From: JAJEDW01 sp963555775
GTDB taxonomy: Bacteria > Acidobacteriota > Terriglobia > 20CM-2-55-15
DNA length: 64,000 nucleotides
Assembly: GCA_963555775.3 (NCBI GenBank)
Contig: CAUVWY020000009.1
Location: 1,337,238 to 1,401,237 of the forward strand
Reading direction: 5' to 3'
Shown here: piece by piece, positions 11,682 to 20,016 of the stretch
Layout: every line of letters starts with the position of its first letter
Position numbering within the stretch: position 1 is the first letter of the stretch
Made by a program: the position numbers and the translations under genes
The notes under the pieces: generated by a model
The model's input: the letters and a program-made list of their open reading frames with translations, nothing else
Databases searched by the model: none
What the model was told of the DNA's origin: nothing

Positions 11682-12644
11682 ATGGTGAGAGTCGGCGTAA
11701 TTGGAGTCGGGGCGCTTGGGAGACATCATGCACGTATCTATTCGGAGTTGCATGAAGTCGAACTCGTGGGCGTGGTGGATATCCAGCCCGGCCGCGCCTC
11801 CGAGGTGGCGGCGGCTCACGGTTGCGGTGCTTTCACCGACTATCGGGAACTGTTTGGCAAGGTGGATGCCATCAGCATCGCGGTGCCCACCGAAGAGCAC
11901 GCGCGGATCGGGCAGGAATGCTTGAGTCGAAACGTCGACGTTCTGGTCGAGAAGCCGATCGCGGCGACGGTTGAAGATGCCCGGAAGCTGATTGACGCGG
12001 CCAAAAAACATGGCCGGATCCTGCAGGTCGGACACGTGGAGCGCTACAACCCCGTGGTTGAAGCGGCGACGCGCATCGCAACCGAACCTCAGTTTTTCGA
12101 GGTTCACCGCCTGAGCAAGTTTTCGATGCGTAGTCTCGATATCGATGTTGTCCTGGATCTGATGATCCATGACATCGATGTCATCTTGAGTCTGGTGAAT
12201 TCAGAGGTGTTTGAAATTCGTGCAGCCGGCATTCCGGTCCTTTCGACGAAGAGCGACATTGCCAACGTTCGTATCGAGTTCGCCAATGGTTGCGTGGCCA
12301 ACATGACAGCGAGTCGCGTCAGTACGGAGCCAACCCGGAAGCTGCGTTTCTTCCAACCCCACGATTACGTGTCGCTGGATTTCGCCGCCCAGAAAGGTTA
12401 CCGACTGTCGTTGCGCGCCGGCCAGTTGTCCCGTCTGGATCTGGCGCCGCCGTTTTCTGAACCACTGCGTGTGGAACTGGAAGCGTTCATCGACGCAATC
12501 GTCACCCGGTCGACACCCCTGGTGGACGGGCAAGCGGCGCTGAAGGCCCTGGAGGTTGGGTTGACTATCAATCAGGAGATCGAGCGCCATGCCCAGCGTC
12601 GCGTCGGGGCGGTGGCGCGTTCTGAATCTCGGGTTCCGGATTAA
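11682..12644 (+). CDS. Gfo/Idh/MocA-family NAD(P)-dependent oxidoreductase
   Basis: 320 residues. The N-terminal Rossmann fold has VGVIGVGALGRHHARIY (GxGxxG) and the conserved VEKPIAATVEDARKLID, whose EKP Lys lies at the active site. A C-terminal alpha/beta domain follows, with DLMIHDIDVILSL supplying the family's HDxD-like motif. Genes of this family beside lpxA can be GnnA, which oxidises UDP-GlcNAc at C3 so that GnnB can make the 2,3-diamino sugar of amide-linked lipid A. No GnnB-like aminotransferase is present here, so that role is only a possibility. The start follows lpxI by 25 bp; it is probably co-transcribed. Confidence 0.8.
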   Translation: MVRVGVIGVGALGRHHARIYSELHEVELVGVVDIQPGRASEVAAAHGCGAFTDYRELFGKVDAISIAVPTEEHARIGQECLSRNVDVLVEKPIAATVEDARKLIDAAKKHGRILQVGHVERYNPVVEAATRIATEPQFFEVHRLSKFSMRSLDIDVVLDLMIHDIDVILSLVNSEVFEIRAAGIPVLSTKSDIANVRIEFANGCVANMTASRVSTEPTRKLRFFQPHDYVSLDFAAQKGYRLSLRAGQLSRLDLAPPFSEPLRVELEAFIDAIVTRSTPLVDGQAALKALEVGLTINQEIERHAQRRVGAVARSESRVPD

Positions 12645-12695
12645 CGGAATTCCGTCTTCGTCCCGGAGTCATGCTGCTAGAATTCTGAAATCAAG

Positions 12696-13820
12696 ATGCT
12701 GTTTGAATCCGACAAAACACTCGAACCGGGTGCGGGCCGTTCGAAGAGCCTCGCCATCTCGATCGGTTTCCATCTGTGCCTGTTCATCCTGGTGTCGGTC
12801 AGTCCGGGTTTTCTGTCGACCTCCGCGCGGCGCGCGATTCGTATCTCCGGTGAGGATTTCGATCGGGAACGGTTTGAGTTGACTGAACTGTTCTTGCCTC
12901 CCGAGCTTCTGGAACCCGAGCCGGTTCCCGAGCCCGAAGCTCCACCCGACGCCCCCTTGGTCGCCATTGCACCGGTGGCGCCGATCCCGGCGCCGGAAGC
13001 GGCACCCCCACCCCCACCCCCACCTCCCGACCCTCAGCCCGAACCCGAACCCGATCCTGAAGATGAGGTTCTGTTGCCACCTCCCATCATCGGTCCCGAC
13101 GACGTCATCGAAGAGGGGGCGCGCCCCGATGCACCGGTCGATTCTCCGGAAGGGCCCGATGAACAACCGCGTATCACGTTGGACGAACCCGGGCGGAACG
13201 AAGGTCCGGAGGGGGACGATGGCGATGGCGGAGATGGATTGGACGACGAGGAGTTGCAACCGGATTCGGAAGAAGTCGAGGCCCGGACTCCGACCGAGGA
13301 CGAGGACGAGGACGAGCCGGATCCCCAGTCCCTCGAAAACACGAACCCGGACGCGTTACTGCTGCCCGATCTGAGGAGGCGCGCCAGCGTCATTGTTGAA
13401 GAGAGCGTGGCCGAAAGCCGGAGAGAACTCGGTAGAGTCCGGTCCGCGGGAACCGATGGAATTGAGGACGTCGTTCCTGATTTCTCCACGACCGAGCCAA
13501 CGATCCTCTCTGAAACGCGGGGGTACGATTTTGGGCCGTACATGAATCAGGTTGTCAACCGGGTGCGGGTCAACTGGTATTCATTGATTCCTCAGGCGGC
13601 GCGGTTGCTGCAACTCCAAGGGCGTGTCGTCATCATTTTCGTGATCGAAAAAGATGGCCGCGTGGTCAACGAACGGTTCTTTTCCAGTTCGGGTAGCGAC
13701 CAACTGGATACGGCGGCGATGAGCGCCATCCGAACTTCGAATCCGTTCTCTCCCATACCCGATGATTTCGAGGGCGACAACCTGGTCCTGCAGTTCACGT
13801 TCCTGTACAACATTTCATGA
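12696..13820 (+). CDS. TonB-family energy-transducer-like protein
   Basis: 374 residues. An N-terminal membrane anchor lies at about 14-38 (LAISIGFHLCLFILVSVSPGF). A long proline-rich segment (about 68-115, many P and E, including a run of eight prolines) is followed by a very acidic linker at about 135-215. The C-terminal TonB-like domain is at about 275-374 (LQGRVVIIFVIEKDGRVVNERFF, then LDTAAMSAIRTSNPF). The layout is that of TonB or TolA, spanning the periplasm to transmit proton-motive force. No exbB/exbD is adjacent. Its stop overlaps the next start as ATGA, which couples it to the SpoIID-family gene. Confidence 0.8.
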   Translation: MLFESDKTLEPGAGRSKSLAISIGFHLCLFILVSVSPGFLSTSARRAIRISGEDFDRERFELTELFLPPELLEPEPVPEPEAPPDAPLVAIAPVAPIPAPEAAPPPPPPPPDPQPEPEPDPEDEVLLPPPIIGPDDVIEEGARPDAPVDSPEGPDEQPRITLDEPGRNEGPEGDDGDGGDGLDDEELQPDSEEVEARTPTEDEDEDEPDPQSLENTNPDALLLPDLRRRASVIVEESVAESRRELGRVRSAGTDGIEDVVPDFSTTEPTILSETRGYDFGPYMNQVVNRVRVNWYSLIPQAARLLQLQGRVVIIFVIEKDGRVVNERFFSSSGSDQLDTAAMSAIRTSNPFSPIPDDFEGDNLVLQFTFLYNIS

Positions 13821-15637
13821 AATTCGTGTATCCGGCGGTAGGGACTTCGACAATGATGGCCGACCTCGGAAGCCGTTCTTCGGCGGACTGCGCAAGCCGT
13901 TTTTCCGCCCGCTTCTCCCGCCTGCGGGTTCTGTTCGGCTTCGTTCTGTTGGCGCAAGTGTCGTTTGTCGGCGAACCGACGGTGCGTATTGGCATTCAAC
14001 TGAACACGGCGAGTTTTACGTTGTCATCGGACGAACCGTTCACCCTGGAAGGACGCCCCGTTCGGAGCGCCCGATTTACGACGGCGATCACATTGGCCGC
14101 CACCGGAGACGAAGTTCGGGCCGAGGATCTCGAACGGCGAATGGCAATCGAAATCGACGATGGCACCGTTCTGGTGCGGCAAATGACTGCCGGCATTGAA
14201 ATCGAACCCGGTCCTTCGCGGTTCCGTGTCAATGGAAACCAGTACCGGGGGAGGATTGAAGTTCTCGGGAGTGACGACGCGTTCATTGTCGTAAACGAAC
14301 TTCCATTGGAAGACTATCTTCTGGGCGTGGTTCCGAACGAACTGGCTCCGGATCCGTTTCCGCAGATCGAGGCGCTCAAGGCACAGGCCGTTGCCGCACG
14401 GACGTATATCCTGCGAAATCTCGGTCAGTTTGCCGATCGAGGCTACGACATTTGCGCGACGGACCAGTGCCAGGTCTACCGTGGTTTCGACACCGAACAC
14501 GAGTTGGCGACCGAAGCCGTTCGCGAAACGCGCGGCTTGATCGCGACATACAACGGCGAGCCGATCGACGCCCTCTACAGTTCGACTTGCGGCGGACGGA
14601 CCGAGAACTCCGAGAACGTCTTTGGCCAGGCGGTGCCCTACCTGGTCTCGACGATCTGTCATTACGAACACCCCGAACCGCAGCCGTTCTCATCGTCGGT
14701 GACCTATTCGGACTGGGAAGCCGGCCTGCTGGGCATCGCACGCGTTCAGACTTTTAACGACGCCGGACTTTTCCTCGGAGTGGGAGCGCCCGGCGAGCCG
14801 GCTTCCACCGATGTGGAGACGCTTGCGACGTTCGTCCGCAGCCGATTCTTTCCGGACGTTCCGGTGTCGTCGGATCGCGAGTTTCTCGAAGAACAGGGCG
14901 TCCTGTCGCCGGTGGGGGCGAACTCGGTTCCCGAGGTTCTGGTTCGCCTGTTGCTTCGAAAGGATGCTTTCGAGTGGCAGAGTGTGCGGCTGATCTCCTG
15001 GGACGGTAACTTGCTCCGTGCACGGGTCGGTTCCGTGATCGACGAGTTCCGGCTTTCCCCGAACGCTGCGCTGTTTCGTCGAGTGGGCGACGTGCGCATT
15101 CCTGTCGATCAGGGTGCGTGGATTGGCGGCGAGAGCATGGAGATCCGTGTGGCCGACAGCGACTCCGGCGATTCAGAGGTTCCAGAGATCAGCGCTCTGG
15201 TGTACCGGTCGAACTCCGCGGGACCAGCCGCGGATCGCTATTCTCCGGTCGCCCGGTGGCAGATCCACCTGACGCGCCGGGAACTGGATGAGGCGTTCGA
15301 GTCCCTGGGTATCGGAGGGCTCGAAGACATCGTTGTCCTGGAACGGGGGCCGTCGAATCGCGTTGTTCGGGCCGAGATCCTGGGAACCCGCGGATCCACG
15401 GTGGTTCGCGGACCGCGCCTGAGAACCCTGCTCGGAATCCGCGATTCCATGGTGTACGTCGACGAAGAGCGCAACGCGAACGGGGCATTGCTCGGAATGA
15501 GTTTCTTTGGCAACGGCTGGGGACATGGCGTCGGCCTGTGTCAGGTGGGAGCTTACGGGATGGCCATCGATGGCGCTTCGGCTGAAGAAATCCTGACCAC
15601 CTATTATCGGGGAATCGAACTGGAGAGGGTGTTCTAG
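13817..15637 (+). CDS. SpoIID/LytB domain protein, probable secreted peptidoglycan glycosylase
   Basis: 606 residues. An N-terminal hydrophobic segment (about 35-52, LRVLFGFVLLAQVSFVG) suggests export. The SpoIID domain begins near 155 with FIVVNELPLEDYLLGVVPNE, then EALKAQAVAARTYIL, whose Glu-Ala-Lys-Ala-Gln segment carries the catalytic Glu in SpoIID. ALYSSTCGGRTE and the late GNGWGHGVGLCQVGAYGMA motif follow. SpoIID is a lytic transglycosylase acting on denuded glycan; homologues occur in non-sporulating bacteria. About 250 residues of less conserved sequence split the domain. The TAG stop lies within the left inverted repeat of a MITE-like element, so the native C-terminus may be altered by a few residues. 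The start could be the ATG at 13817 or the one at 13853. Confidence 0.8.
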   Translation: MKFVYPAVGTSTMMADLGSRSSADCASRFSARFSRLRVLFGFVLLAQVSFVGEPTVRIGIQLNTASFTLSSDEPFTLEGRPVRSARFTTAITLAATGDEVRAEDLERRMAIEIDDGTVLVRQMTAGIEIEPGPSRFRVNGNQYRGRIEVLGSDDAFIVVNELPLEDYLLGVVPNELAPDPFPQIEALKAQAVAARTYILRNLGQFADRGYDICATDQCQVYRGFDTEHELATEAVRETRGLIATYNGEPIDALYSSTCGGRTENSENVFGQAVPYLVSTICHYEHPEPQPFSSSVTYSDWEAGLLGIARVQTFNDAGLFLGVGAPGEPASTDVETLATFVRSRFFPDVPVSSDREFLEEQGVLSPVGANSVPEVLVRLLLRKDAFEWQSVRLISWDGNLLRARVGSVIDEFRLSPNAALFRRVGDVRIPVDQGAWIGGESMEIRVADSDSGDSEVPEISALVYRSNSAGPAADRYSPVARWQIHLTRRELDEAFESLGIGGLEDIVVLERGPSNRVVRAEILGTRGSTVVRGPRLRTLLGIRDSMVYVDEERNANGALLGMSFFGNGWGHGVGLCQVGAYGMAIDGASAEEILTTYYRGIELERVF

Positions 15638-15763
15638 CAGCCTGTCGGACTTTCGTCGTAAGTCCTTTGTTTTCAACGACGGATCTTTTCAGCTCGCAAC
15701 TGTAAACACAGTCATATGAATGACTTAGATTTTAGATTTGGTGTTAGTCCGACAGGCTGCTAG
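15634..15763. mobile_element. MITE-like element, 130 bp with perfect 18-bp terminal inverted repeats
   Basis: CTAGCAGCCTGTCGGACT at 15634-15651 is the exact reverse complement of AGTCCGACAGGCTGCTAG at 15746-15763. The interior is AT-rich compared with its surroundings and holds no ORF. A clear target duplication was not found. It occupies the spoIID-miaA junction and supplies the spoIID stop codon. It is unrelated in sequence to the larger dispersed repeat family of this window. Confidence 0.7.
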
Positions 15764-15871
15764 GGGCCTATGCCTCCGGGGACCCCCCCCGCAGCCCTCG
15801 CAACGGGGAACCGTTGGCAGCCTTTACAACATTGTGTCCCGGGATCGTCGCAATGGGTGTCCGGACGTTCC

Positions 15872-16822
15872 ATGCGTGATTATCCCGTAGTCGGAATTGT
15901 TGGACCTACCGCCAGCGGCAAGTCCGACCTCGCGCTCGCCCTCGCCGAGTCGCTGGGCGGCGAAATCGTCAACTTCGATTCGATGCAGCTTTACCGGCGC
16001 TTGGATATCGGTACAGCCAAGCCCTCAAAATTCGACCGTCAGCGATTCCCCCATCACCTGATCGACATTCTGGAGCCCGATGCGCTGTTCAGCGCGGGAG
16101 ACTACCGCCGGCAGGCCCGGATCGTCCTCGAGCAGATCCGCAACCGGGGCCGGGCGCCAATTCTGGTCGGCGGAACGGGTCTCTATCTCCGCGCCCTCAT
16201 TGAAGGCTTGTTCGACGGACCAAAGCGGTCCCCGTATTGGCGGTCGCGACTCAAGGAGCGAGCCCGGGTCCACGGGGGCGGGCATCTGCATCGAGTGCTC
16301 GACAGGCTGGACCCGGAATCCGCCGGTCGAATCGCCCCACAGGATCTGCCCAAGGTGATCCGGGCTCTGGAGGTCCGGCTGATGACGGGGTCGTCACTCT
16401 CCAGGCACTTGGCCAACGCCCCCAGGCGGCCCATCGAGGGATTTTCGTTTTGCCTGGTCGGACTCGATCCCCGGCGCGAGGAGTTGCACCGACGCATCGC
16501 CCGGCGCGTGGCCCGGATGTTTGAAGACGGGTTGGTGGCCGAGGTTCGGCAGATCCTGGAGAGTGGGGTATCACGCGATGCGGCAGCGTTTCGGGCGATC
16601 GGTTATCGTCAGGTCATGCGGCACATCGATGGTATTTTGTCCATCGATGAGGCCATAATGCTTACTGAGCGAGACACTCGCCGTTACGCAAAGCGCCAGA
16701 TGACCTGGTTTCGCAAGCAGCACGGTGCAAATTGGTTCGCGGGATTCGGCGCCGATCCAGAAATTCAGGAAAAAGTTCTGGGCTTCGTATCGAAAGGCAC
16801 CGGTTCGCAAGCCGAAAACTGA
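15872..16822 (+). CDS. miaA: tRNA dimethylallyltransferase MiaA
   Basis: About 316 residues. It transfers a dimethylallyl group to A37 of tRNAs reading UNN codons. VGIVGPTASGKSDLALALA is the P-loop. FDSMQLYRRLDIGTAKPS contains the conserved DSMQ.Y...IGTAKP motif. GGTGLYLRALIEGL and FRAIGYRQV are also diagnostic. The ATG at 15872 is preferred because the P-loop starts within ten residues; the longer frame runs back toward the MITE-like element. It is followed by hfq and hflX, the classical miaA-hfq-hflX arrangement. Confidence 0.93.
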   Translation: MRDYPVVGIVGPTASGKSDLALALAESLGGEIVNFDSMQLYRRLDIGTAKPSKFDRQRFPHHLIDILEPDALFSAGDYRRQARIVLEQIRNRGRAPILVGGTGLYLRALIEGLFDGPKRSPYWRSRLKERARVHGGGHLHRVLDRLDPESAGRIAPQDLPKVIRALEVRLMTGSSLSRHLANAPRRPIEGFSFCLVGLDPRREELHRRIARRVARMFEDGLVAEVRQILESGVSRDAAAFRAIGYRQVMRHIDGILSIDEAIMLTERDTRRYAKRQMTWFRKQHGANWFAGFGADPEIQEKVLGFVSKGTGSQAEN

Positions 16823-16891
16823 TCCGAAACCGCAACCGCACGGATTTCGGACGACAAGACGTACTCTGATTTTTTTTTGGGGAGTTCCCTT

Positions 16892-17218
16892 ATGGAAAAC
16901 AAGTCGCAGAACATCCAGGACGTCTATCTCAATACCGTCAGGAAAGAAAAACAACCCATCACAATCTTTTTGATGAATGGTGTAAAGCTCATGGGGCGTC
17001 TCAAGGGTTTTGACAAGTATTCGGTCATCCTCGAGGCGAACCACCAGGAGCAGCTCATTTTCAAACACGCAATCTCGACCGTAACGACCTCACGGTCCGG
17101 CGTAATGCGTCCGCCTCGCGATCGCGATCGGGACCGGGACCGGGACCGGGATCGGGATCGGGATCGGGACCAAGACCGGGATTCCGTTCCACCGGAAGCC
17201 AAAACGGAAGGCCAGTAA
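16892..17218 (+). CDS. hfq: RNA chaperone Hfq with charged Arg-Asp repeat tail
   Basis: About 108 residues. The Sm core is at about 8-72: QNIQDVYLNTVRKEKQPITIF (Sm1 with the usual Gln at the RNA-binding face) and VILEANHQEQLIFKHAISTV (Sm2, with F/Y-KHA-I-S-T). After the core comes an Arg-Asp dipeptide repeat of roughly 22 residues, then a short acidic end. The repeat is encoded by a degenerate CGGGAC/CGGGAT hexanucleotide array at 17118-17180. The E. coli tail is acidic and disordered; an alternating RD tail is unusual. The ATG at 16892 has GGGGAG 7-8 nt upstream and is better than the TTG at 16877. It lies between miaA and hflX. Confidence 0.9.
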   Translation: MENKSQNIQDVYLNTVRKEKQPITIFLMNGVKLMGRLKGFDKYSVILEANHQEQLIFKHAISTVTTSRSGVMRPPRDRDRDRDRDRDRDRDRDQDRDSVPPEAKTEGQ

Positions 17219-17278
17219 GATTGCTGGGCTCTCGGGGCACGATCGCAGGTCATTTCTGCCGACTGTCTCAGTTGTTTC

Positions 17279-18316
17279 ATGGAAAATGCGATTCTCGTTG
17301 GTCTGGCCGATCCGCTGGACGAGTTGCGCGAACTCGCCACAGCAGCGGGGGCGCGTGTCGTCGGTGAGGTCGTCCAGCACCGGGACCGGCCCGATCGAGC
17401 TCTGTTCATCGGCAAAGGCAAGGCAGAGGAGCTCAGGGACGAGGTGGTGGTCCTGGAGGCCGACCTCGTCGTTTTCGACGATGAATTGAGTCCCGGCCAG
17501 ACGCGGAATCTCGAACGCATCCTTGAAACCAAAATCATTGACCGAACCGGTCTGATCCTCGACATTTTTTCGCGCCGCGCCCATACGCGGGAAGGCAAGC
17601 TGCAGGTGGAGCTGGCTCAACTCAACTATCGTCTCTCGCGGCTCGCGGGCGGAGTGGACTCGCTGTCGCGTCTGGGCGGAGGCATCGGGACTCGGGGTCC
17701 CGGTGAGACGAAGCTCGAGGTGGACCGCCGTCGTGTTCGGCGCCGGATTGCGCAGCTCAGGAAGGAAGCCGAACGGGTTCGCAAACACCGCGAACTGCAC
17801 CGCACCCGTCGAAAGCGCAGCCAACTGCCAACCGTCTCGCTGGTGGGCTACACCAATGCCGGCAAGTCCACGTTGTTCGTCCGGCTTTCAGGAGAGGAGA
17901 CGCTGGTGTCGAGGCGGGTGTTTGCGACGCTCGACCCGCTGGTTCGGCGTGTAGGGTTTGGAGCCGGGAACGATGTTCTCGTTTCGGATACCGTCGGTTT
18001 TATCCGTAAACTTCCCCACGATCTGATCGACGCCTTCAGAGGGACGCTGGAAGAGGTTGTCGCATCGGATCTAATTCTTCACGTCGTCGATGTTTCCGAT
18101 CCCGATTTCGCGGAGAAAATCGATATCGTTGCGGAGGTCCTCCGGGATCTGGGTTGCGAGGGACATGTCCAGTTGCTCGTCTACAACAAGGTCGATCGGG
18201 CGGATGCGATTCACGTTACGCTACGGGATGGCATCGCGGTGTCTGCACTGACGGGGCAGGGGATTCCAGAGCTGAAAGACCGGATACAGGAATCATTGAG
18301 CATGACTCGGGTCTAA
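17279..18316 (+). CDS. hflX: ribosome-associated GTPase HflX
   Basis: 345 residues, shorter than E. coli HflX (426). The N-terminal HflX domain includes VFDDELSPGQTRNLE and IDRTGLILDIFSRRAHTREGKLQVELAQL. A basic helical linker is followed by the G domain: G1 VGYTNAGKSTLF (about residue 192), DTVGFIRKLPHDL (G3) and NKVD (G4). HflX splits stalled 70S ribosomes in stress. The C-terminal domain is minimal. It closes the miaA-hfq-hflX cluster, and the dispersed repeat array begins at its stop codon. Confidence 0.92.
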   Translation: MENAILVGLADPLDELRELATAAGARVVGEVVQHRDRPDRALFIGKGKAEELRDEVVVLEADLVVFDDELSPGQTRNLERILETKIIDRTGLILDIFSRRAHTREGKLQVELAQLNYRLSRLAGGVDSLSRLGGGIGTRGPGETKLEVDRRRVRRRIAQLRKEAERVRKHRELHRTRRKRSQLPTVSLVGYTNAGKSTLFVRLSGEETLVSRRVFATLDPLVRRVGFGAGNDVLVSDTVGFIRKLPHDLIDAFRGTLEEVVASDLILHVVDVSDPDFAEKIDIVAEVLRDLGCEGHVQLLVYNKVDRADAIHVTLRDGIAVSALTGQGIPELKDRIQESLSMTRV

Positions 18317-18864
18317 CAGCCCGTGGCAGAACCCTACAGGGATCGCGTTACGAGCGCCATTGGACCGTATGCGAGGCGCCACGACGAAGTCGATGTCCCC
18401 CATCTATCGAGGAGGGGCAACGTGGCAGATTGCCCGATGCCGCCGTAACCCGTAGCAGTCCGTGGCAGGACCCTCCGGGATCGCGTTACGAGCGCCATTG
18501 GGACATATGCGAGGCGCCGCGACGAAGTCGATGTCCTCCATCTATCGAGGAGGGGCAACGTGGCAGATTGCCCGATGCCGCCGTAACCCGTAGGGCGCAG
18601 GGGGGGTCGGGCCACAGACTTTGTCGTTCGTCGGTCACGATGTGAAACCATCGCTCCACTCCTCTCTTCGCGTCTGAAACCCGAAGACCCCAGCGCGCGA
18701 CCCTGAAGGGTCCTGCCACGGACTGCTGGGGCGCAGGGGGGGTCGGGTCACAGACTTTGTCGTTCGTCGGTCACGATGAGAAACCATCGCTGGGCTCCTC
18801 TCTTCGCGTCTGAGACCCGAAGACCCCAGCGCGCGACCCTGCAGGGTTCTGCCACGGGCTGCTA
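18316..18864. repeat. dispersed palindromic repeat, duplicated array (about 550 bp)
   Basis: Two copies of the left arm lie head to tail (about 18316-18456 and 18457-18597), each with GATCGCGTTACGAGCGCCAT and TCTATCGAGGAGGGGCAACG. They are followed by two copies of the right arm (about 18598-18727 and 18728-18864), each with GACTTTGTCGTTCGTCGGTC and ending CTGCCACGG-CTGCT. The terminal sequences are inverted repeats (CAGCCCGTGGCAGAACCCT against AGGGTTCTGCCACGGGCTG). Arms at 5923-6197 are the same but single and in the opposite orientation. No coding capacity is supported. Confidence 0.8.
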
Positions 18865-19227
18865 AGCCCGCCTTACTCACAAGTTGCCTGCAACAGCGCT
18901 GGATCCGTCCGCCAGTGCCGCGTACCGCATGCGCCCCGTCCGGTTTCCGATATCTTTTCGGACATTCTGCACCCGGACGAATTTTCTACTGGGTGACGCA
19001 AAATTTTCGACGGGTTCGAAAACTTTGCCGTGAGTTTTCAACAGGCTCTCCATGGCCATGAAACGGTACAAACTCTTTTAAAATATAGACTTAGAGAGGT
19101 CTACTCCTGAAGAGCGCCGGATTTCCACAGGCTTTTCCACAGCTTCTGTGGAACCGGTTGACGACCTGCCTTTGGAAAGCTGCCGTTCTTCCAACCTTAC
19201 CCTGCGACAACACGTCAGAAATGCGGG
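18865..19227. other. non-coding stretch between the hflX-side repeat array and the sprT-like gene
   Basis: No convincing gene. 18893-18920 resembles 1090-1117 near the intron remnant. At 19135-19153 a perfect 8-bp hairpin (TTCCACAG-CTT-CTGTGGAA) lies next to another TTTCCACAG at 19121-19129. These resemble weak DnaA boxes, but nothing else suggests an origin. The region lies downstream of both convergent flanking genes, so it is probably a transcription termination zone. Confidence 0.45.
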
Positions 19228-20016
19228 TCATATCTCCAACGCTAACCCGGGTGCGGGGCGGTGACGCTGTGAGCCAAGGTCGTCTTTCAGCCACGCGTTG
19301 GCCGCGTCATAGAACTCGTACCGGCGTTCTTCGCGGCGAAATTCGGGTGTGTGAACGATTTTGCGGAGGTTCCGTATCCGGGTTCCATGCTTCACATGCA
19401 GCATTTCGTGGAAAAGAACGTACCGGACGACGTACTCGGGAACCGAAGGATTATCGAGTGATTTGCTCAGAAAGATCACGTTCCGGTCGAAGTCGTAGCG
19501 TCCGAGCACGCGACTCGTTCTGATCGCCGACCACGACAGCTCCGGTTTCGGGAGTGAGGCCCCGAAATATTCCGTATTGATGGATTCGAACAGCGGGGCC
19601 AGATCGTGGAAACGCCCGACCGGTCCCGTCGTTCGAGTCCGCCGGCCGCGCTCGGTTCTTGCCTGGCGCCGCCGCTCGAGCATGTCCTCGCTCATGGTGT
19701 AACGCCGGTAATTCCGGTTGTGCCGCGGGTCAATCTTTTTCTTATACAGTTTGCACAGCAGGATTGCGGCAAGCGTCTCGAACACGTCGGCGGGCGCATC
19801 CAGGAACAGGTCGCTGACCCGTACGCTCAATAATCCCTTTTCAAGCGTCGCGCTATGATTGACACCCGCCGACGGGTAGAACTCGGTTGTTATAGTTGGA
19901 AGTGGAGTCCGAGGTTTGAGCTGCCGGTGAATTCGGCGAAAGGCCGAACCGAGTAGGTCGGTTCGTGGCACCGTCGGGACGGCAAAGTCAAGAGTGAGTT
20001 GTTCGCCGCGGCTCAA
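19228..20016 (-). CDS. SprT-like / YgjP-type zinc metallopeptidase
   Basis: 262 residues. The C-terminal half carries the zincin motif HEMLHVKHG (about residue 208), preceded by YFGASLPKPELSWSAI and YDFDRNVIFLSKSLD, the pattern of SprT/DUF45-like proteases. The downstream EF.R.E.RY is the likely third-ligand region. The N-terminal half (about 30-130) is less familiar and contains a basic segment (ERRRQARTERGRRTRT). No signal peptide, so probably cytoplasmic. A TTG start overlaps the preceding stop as TTGA, placing it last in a four-gene minus-strand operon. The substrate is unknown. Confidence 0.7.
   Translation of the reverse strand: MSRGEQLTLDFAVPTVPRTDLLGSAFRRIHRQLKPRTPLPTITTEFYPSAGVNHSATLEKGLLSVRVSDLFLDAPADVFETLAAILLCKLYKKKIDPRHNRNYRRYTMSEDMLERRRQARTERGRRTRTTGPVGRFHDLAPLFESINTEYFGASLPKPELSWSAIRTSRVLGRYDFDRNVIFLSKSLDNPSVPEYVVRYVLFHEMLHVKHGTRIRNLRKIVHTPEFRREERRYEFYDAANAWLKDDLGSQRHRPAPGLALEI

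Noticed and set aside
13034..13543. Serine-rich open frame opposite the TonB-like gene
   Set aside because: It is the antisense shadow of the Pro/Glu/Asp-rich linker; low complexity only.
17118..17180. Hexanucleotide array considered as a non-coding satellite
   Set aside because: It is in frame with Hfq and encodes the RD tail.
18334..18651. Long open frames on both strands through the repeat array
   Set aside because: The translations repeat themselves exactly where the DNA repeats do and match no family; they reflect high GC content.
19121..19153. TTTTCCACA-like boxes suggestive of a replication origin
   Set aside because: Only two or three weak, non-consensus boxes, no AT-rich unwinding region nearby and no dnaA/dnaN/gidA genes.
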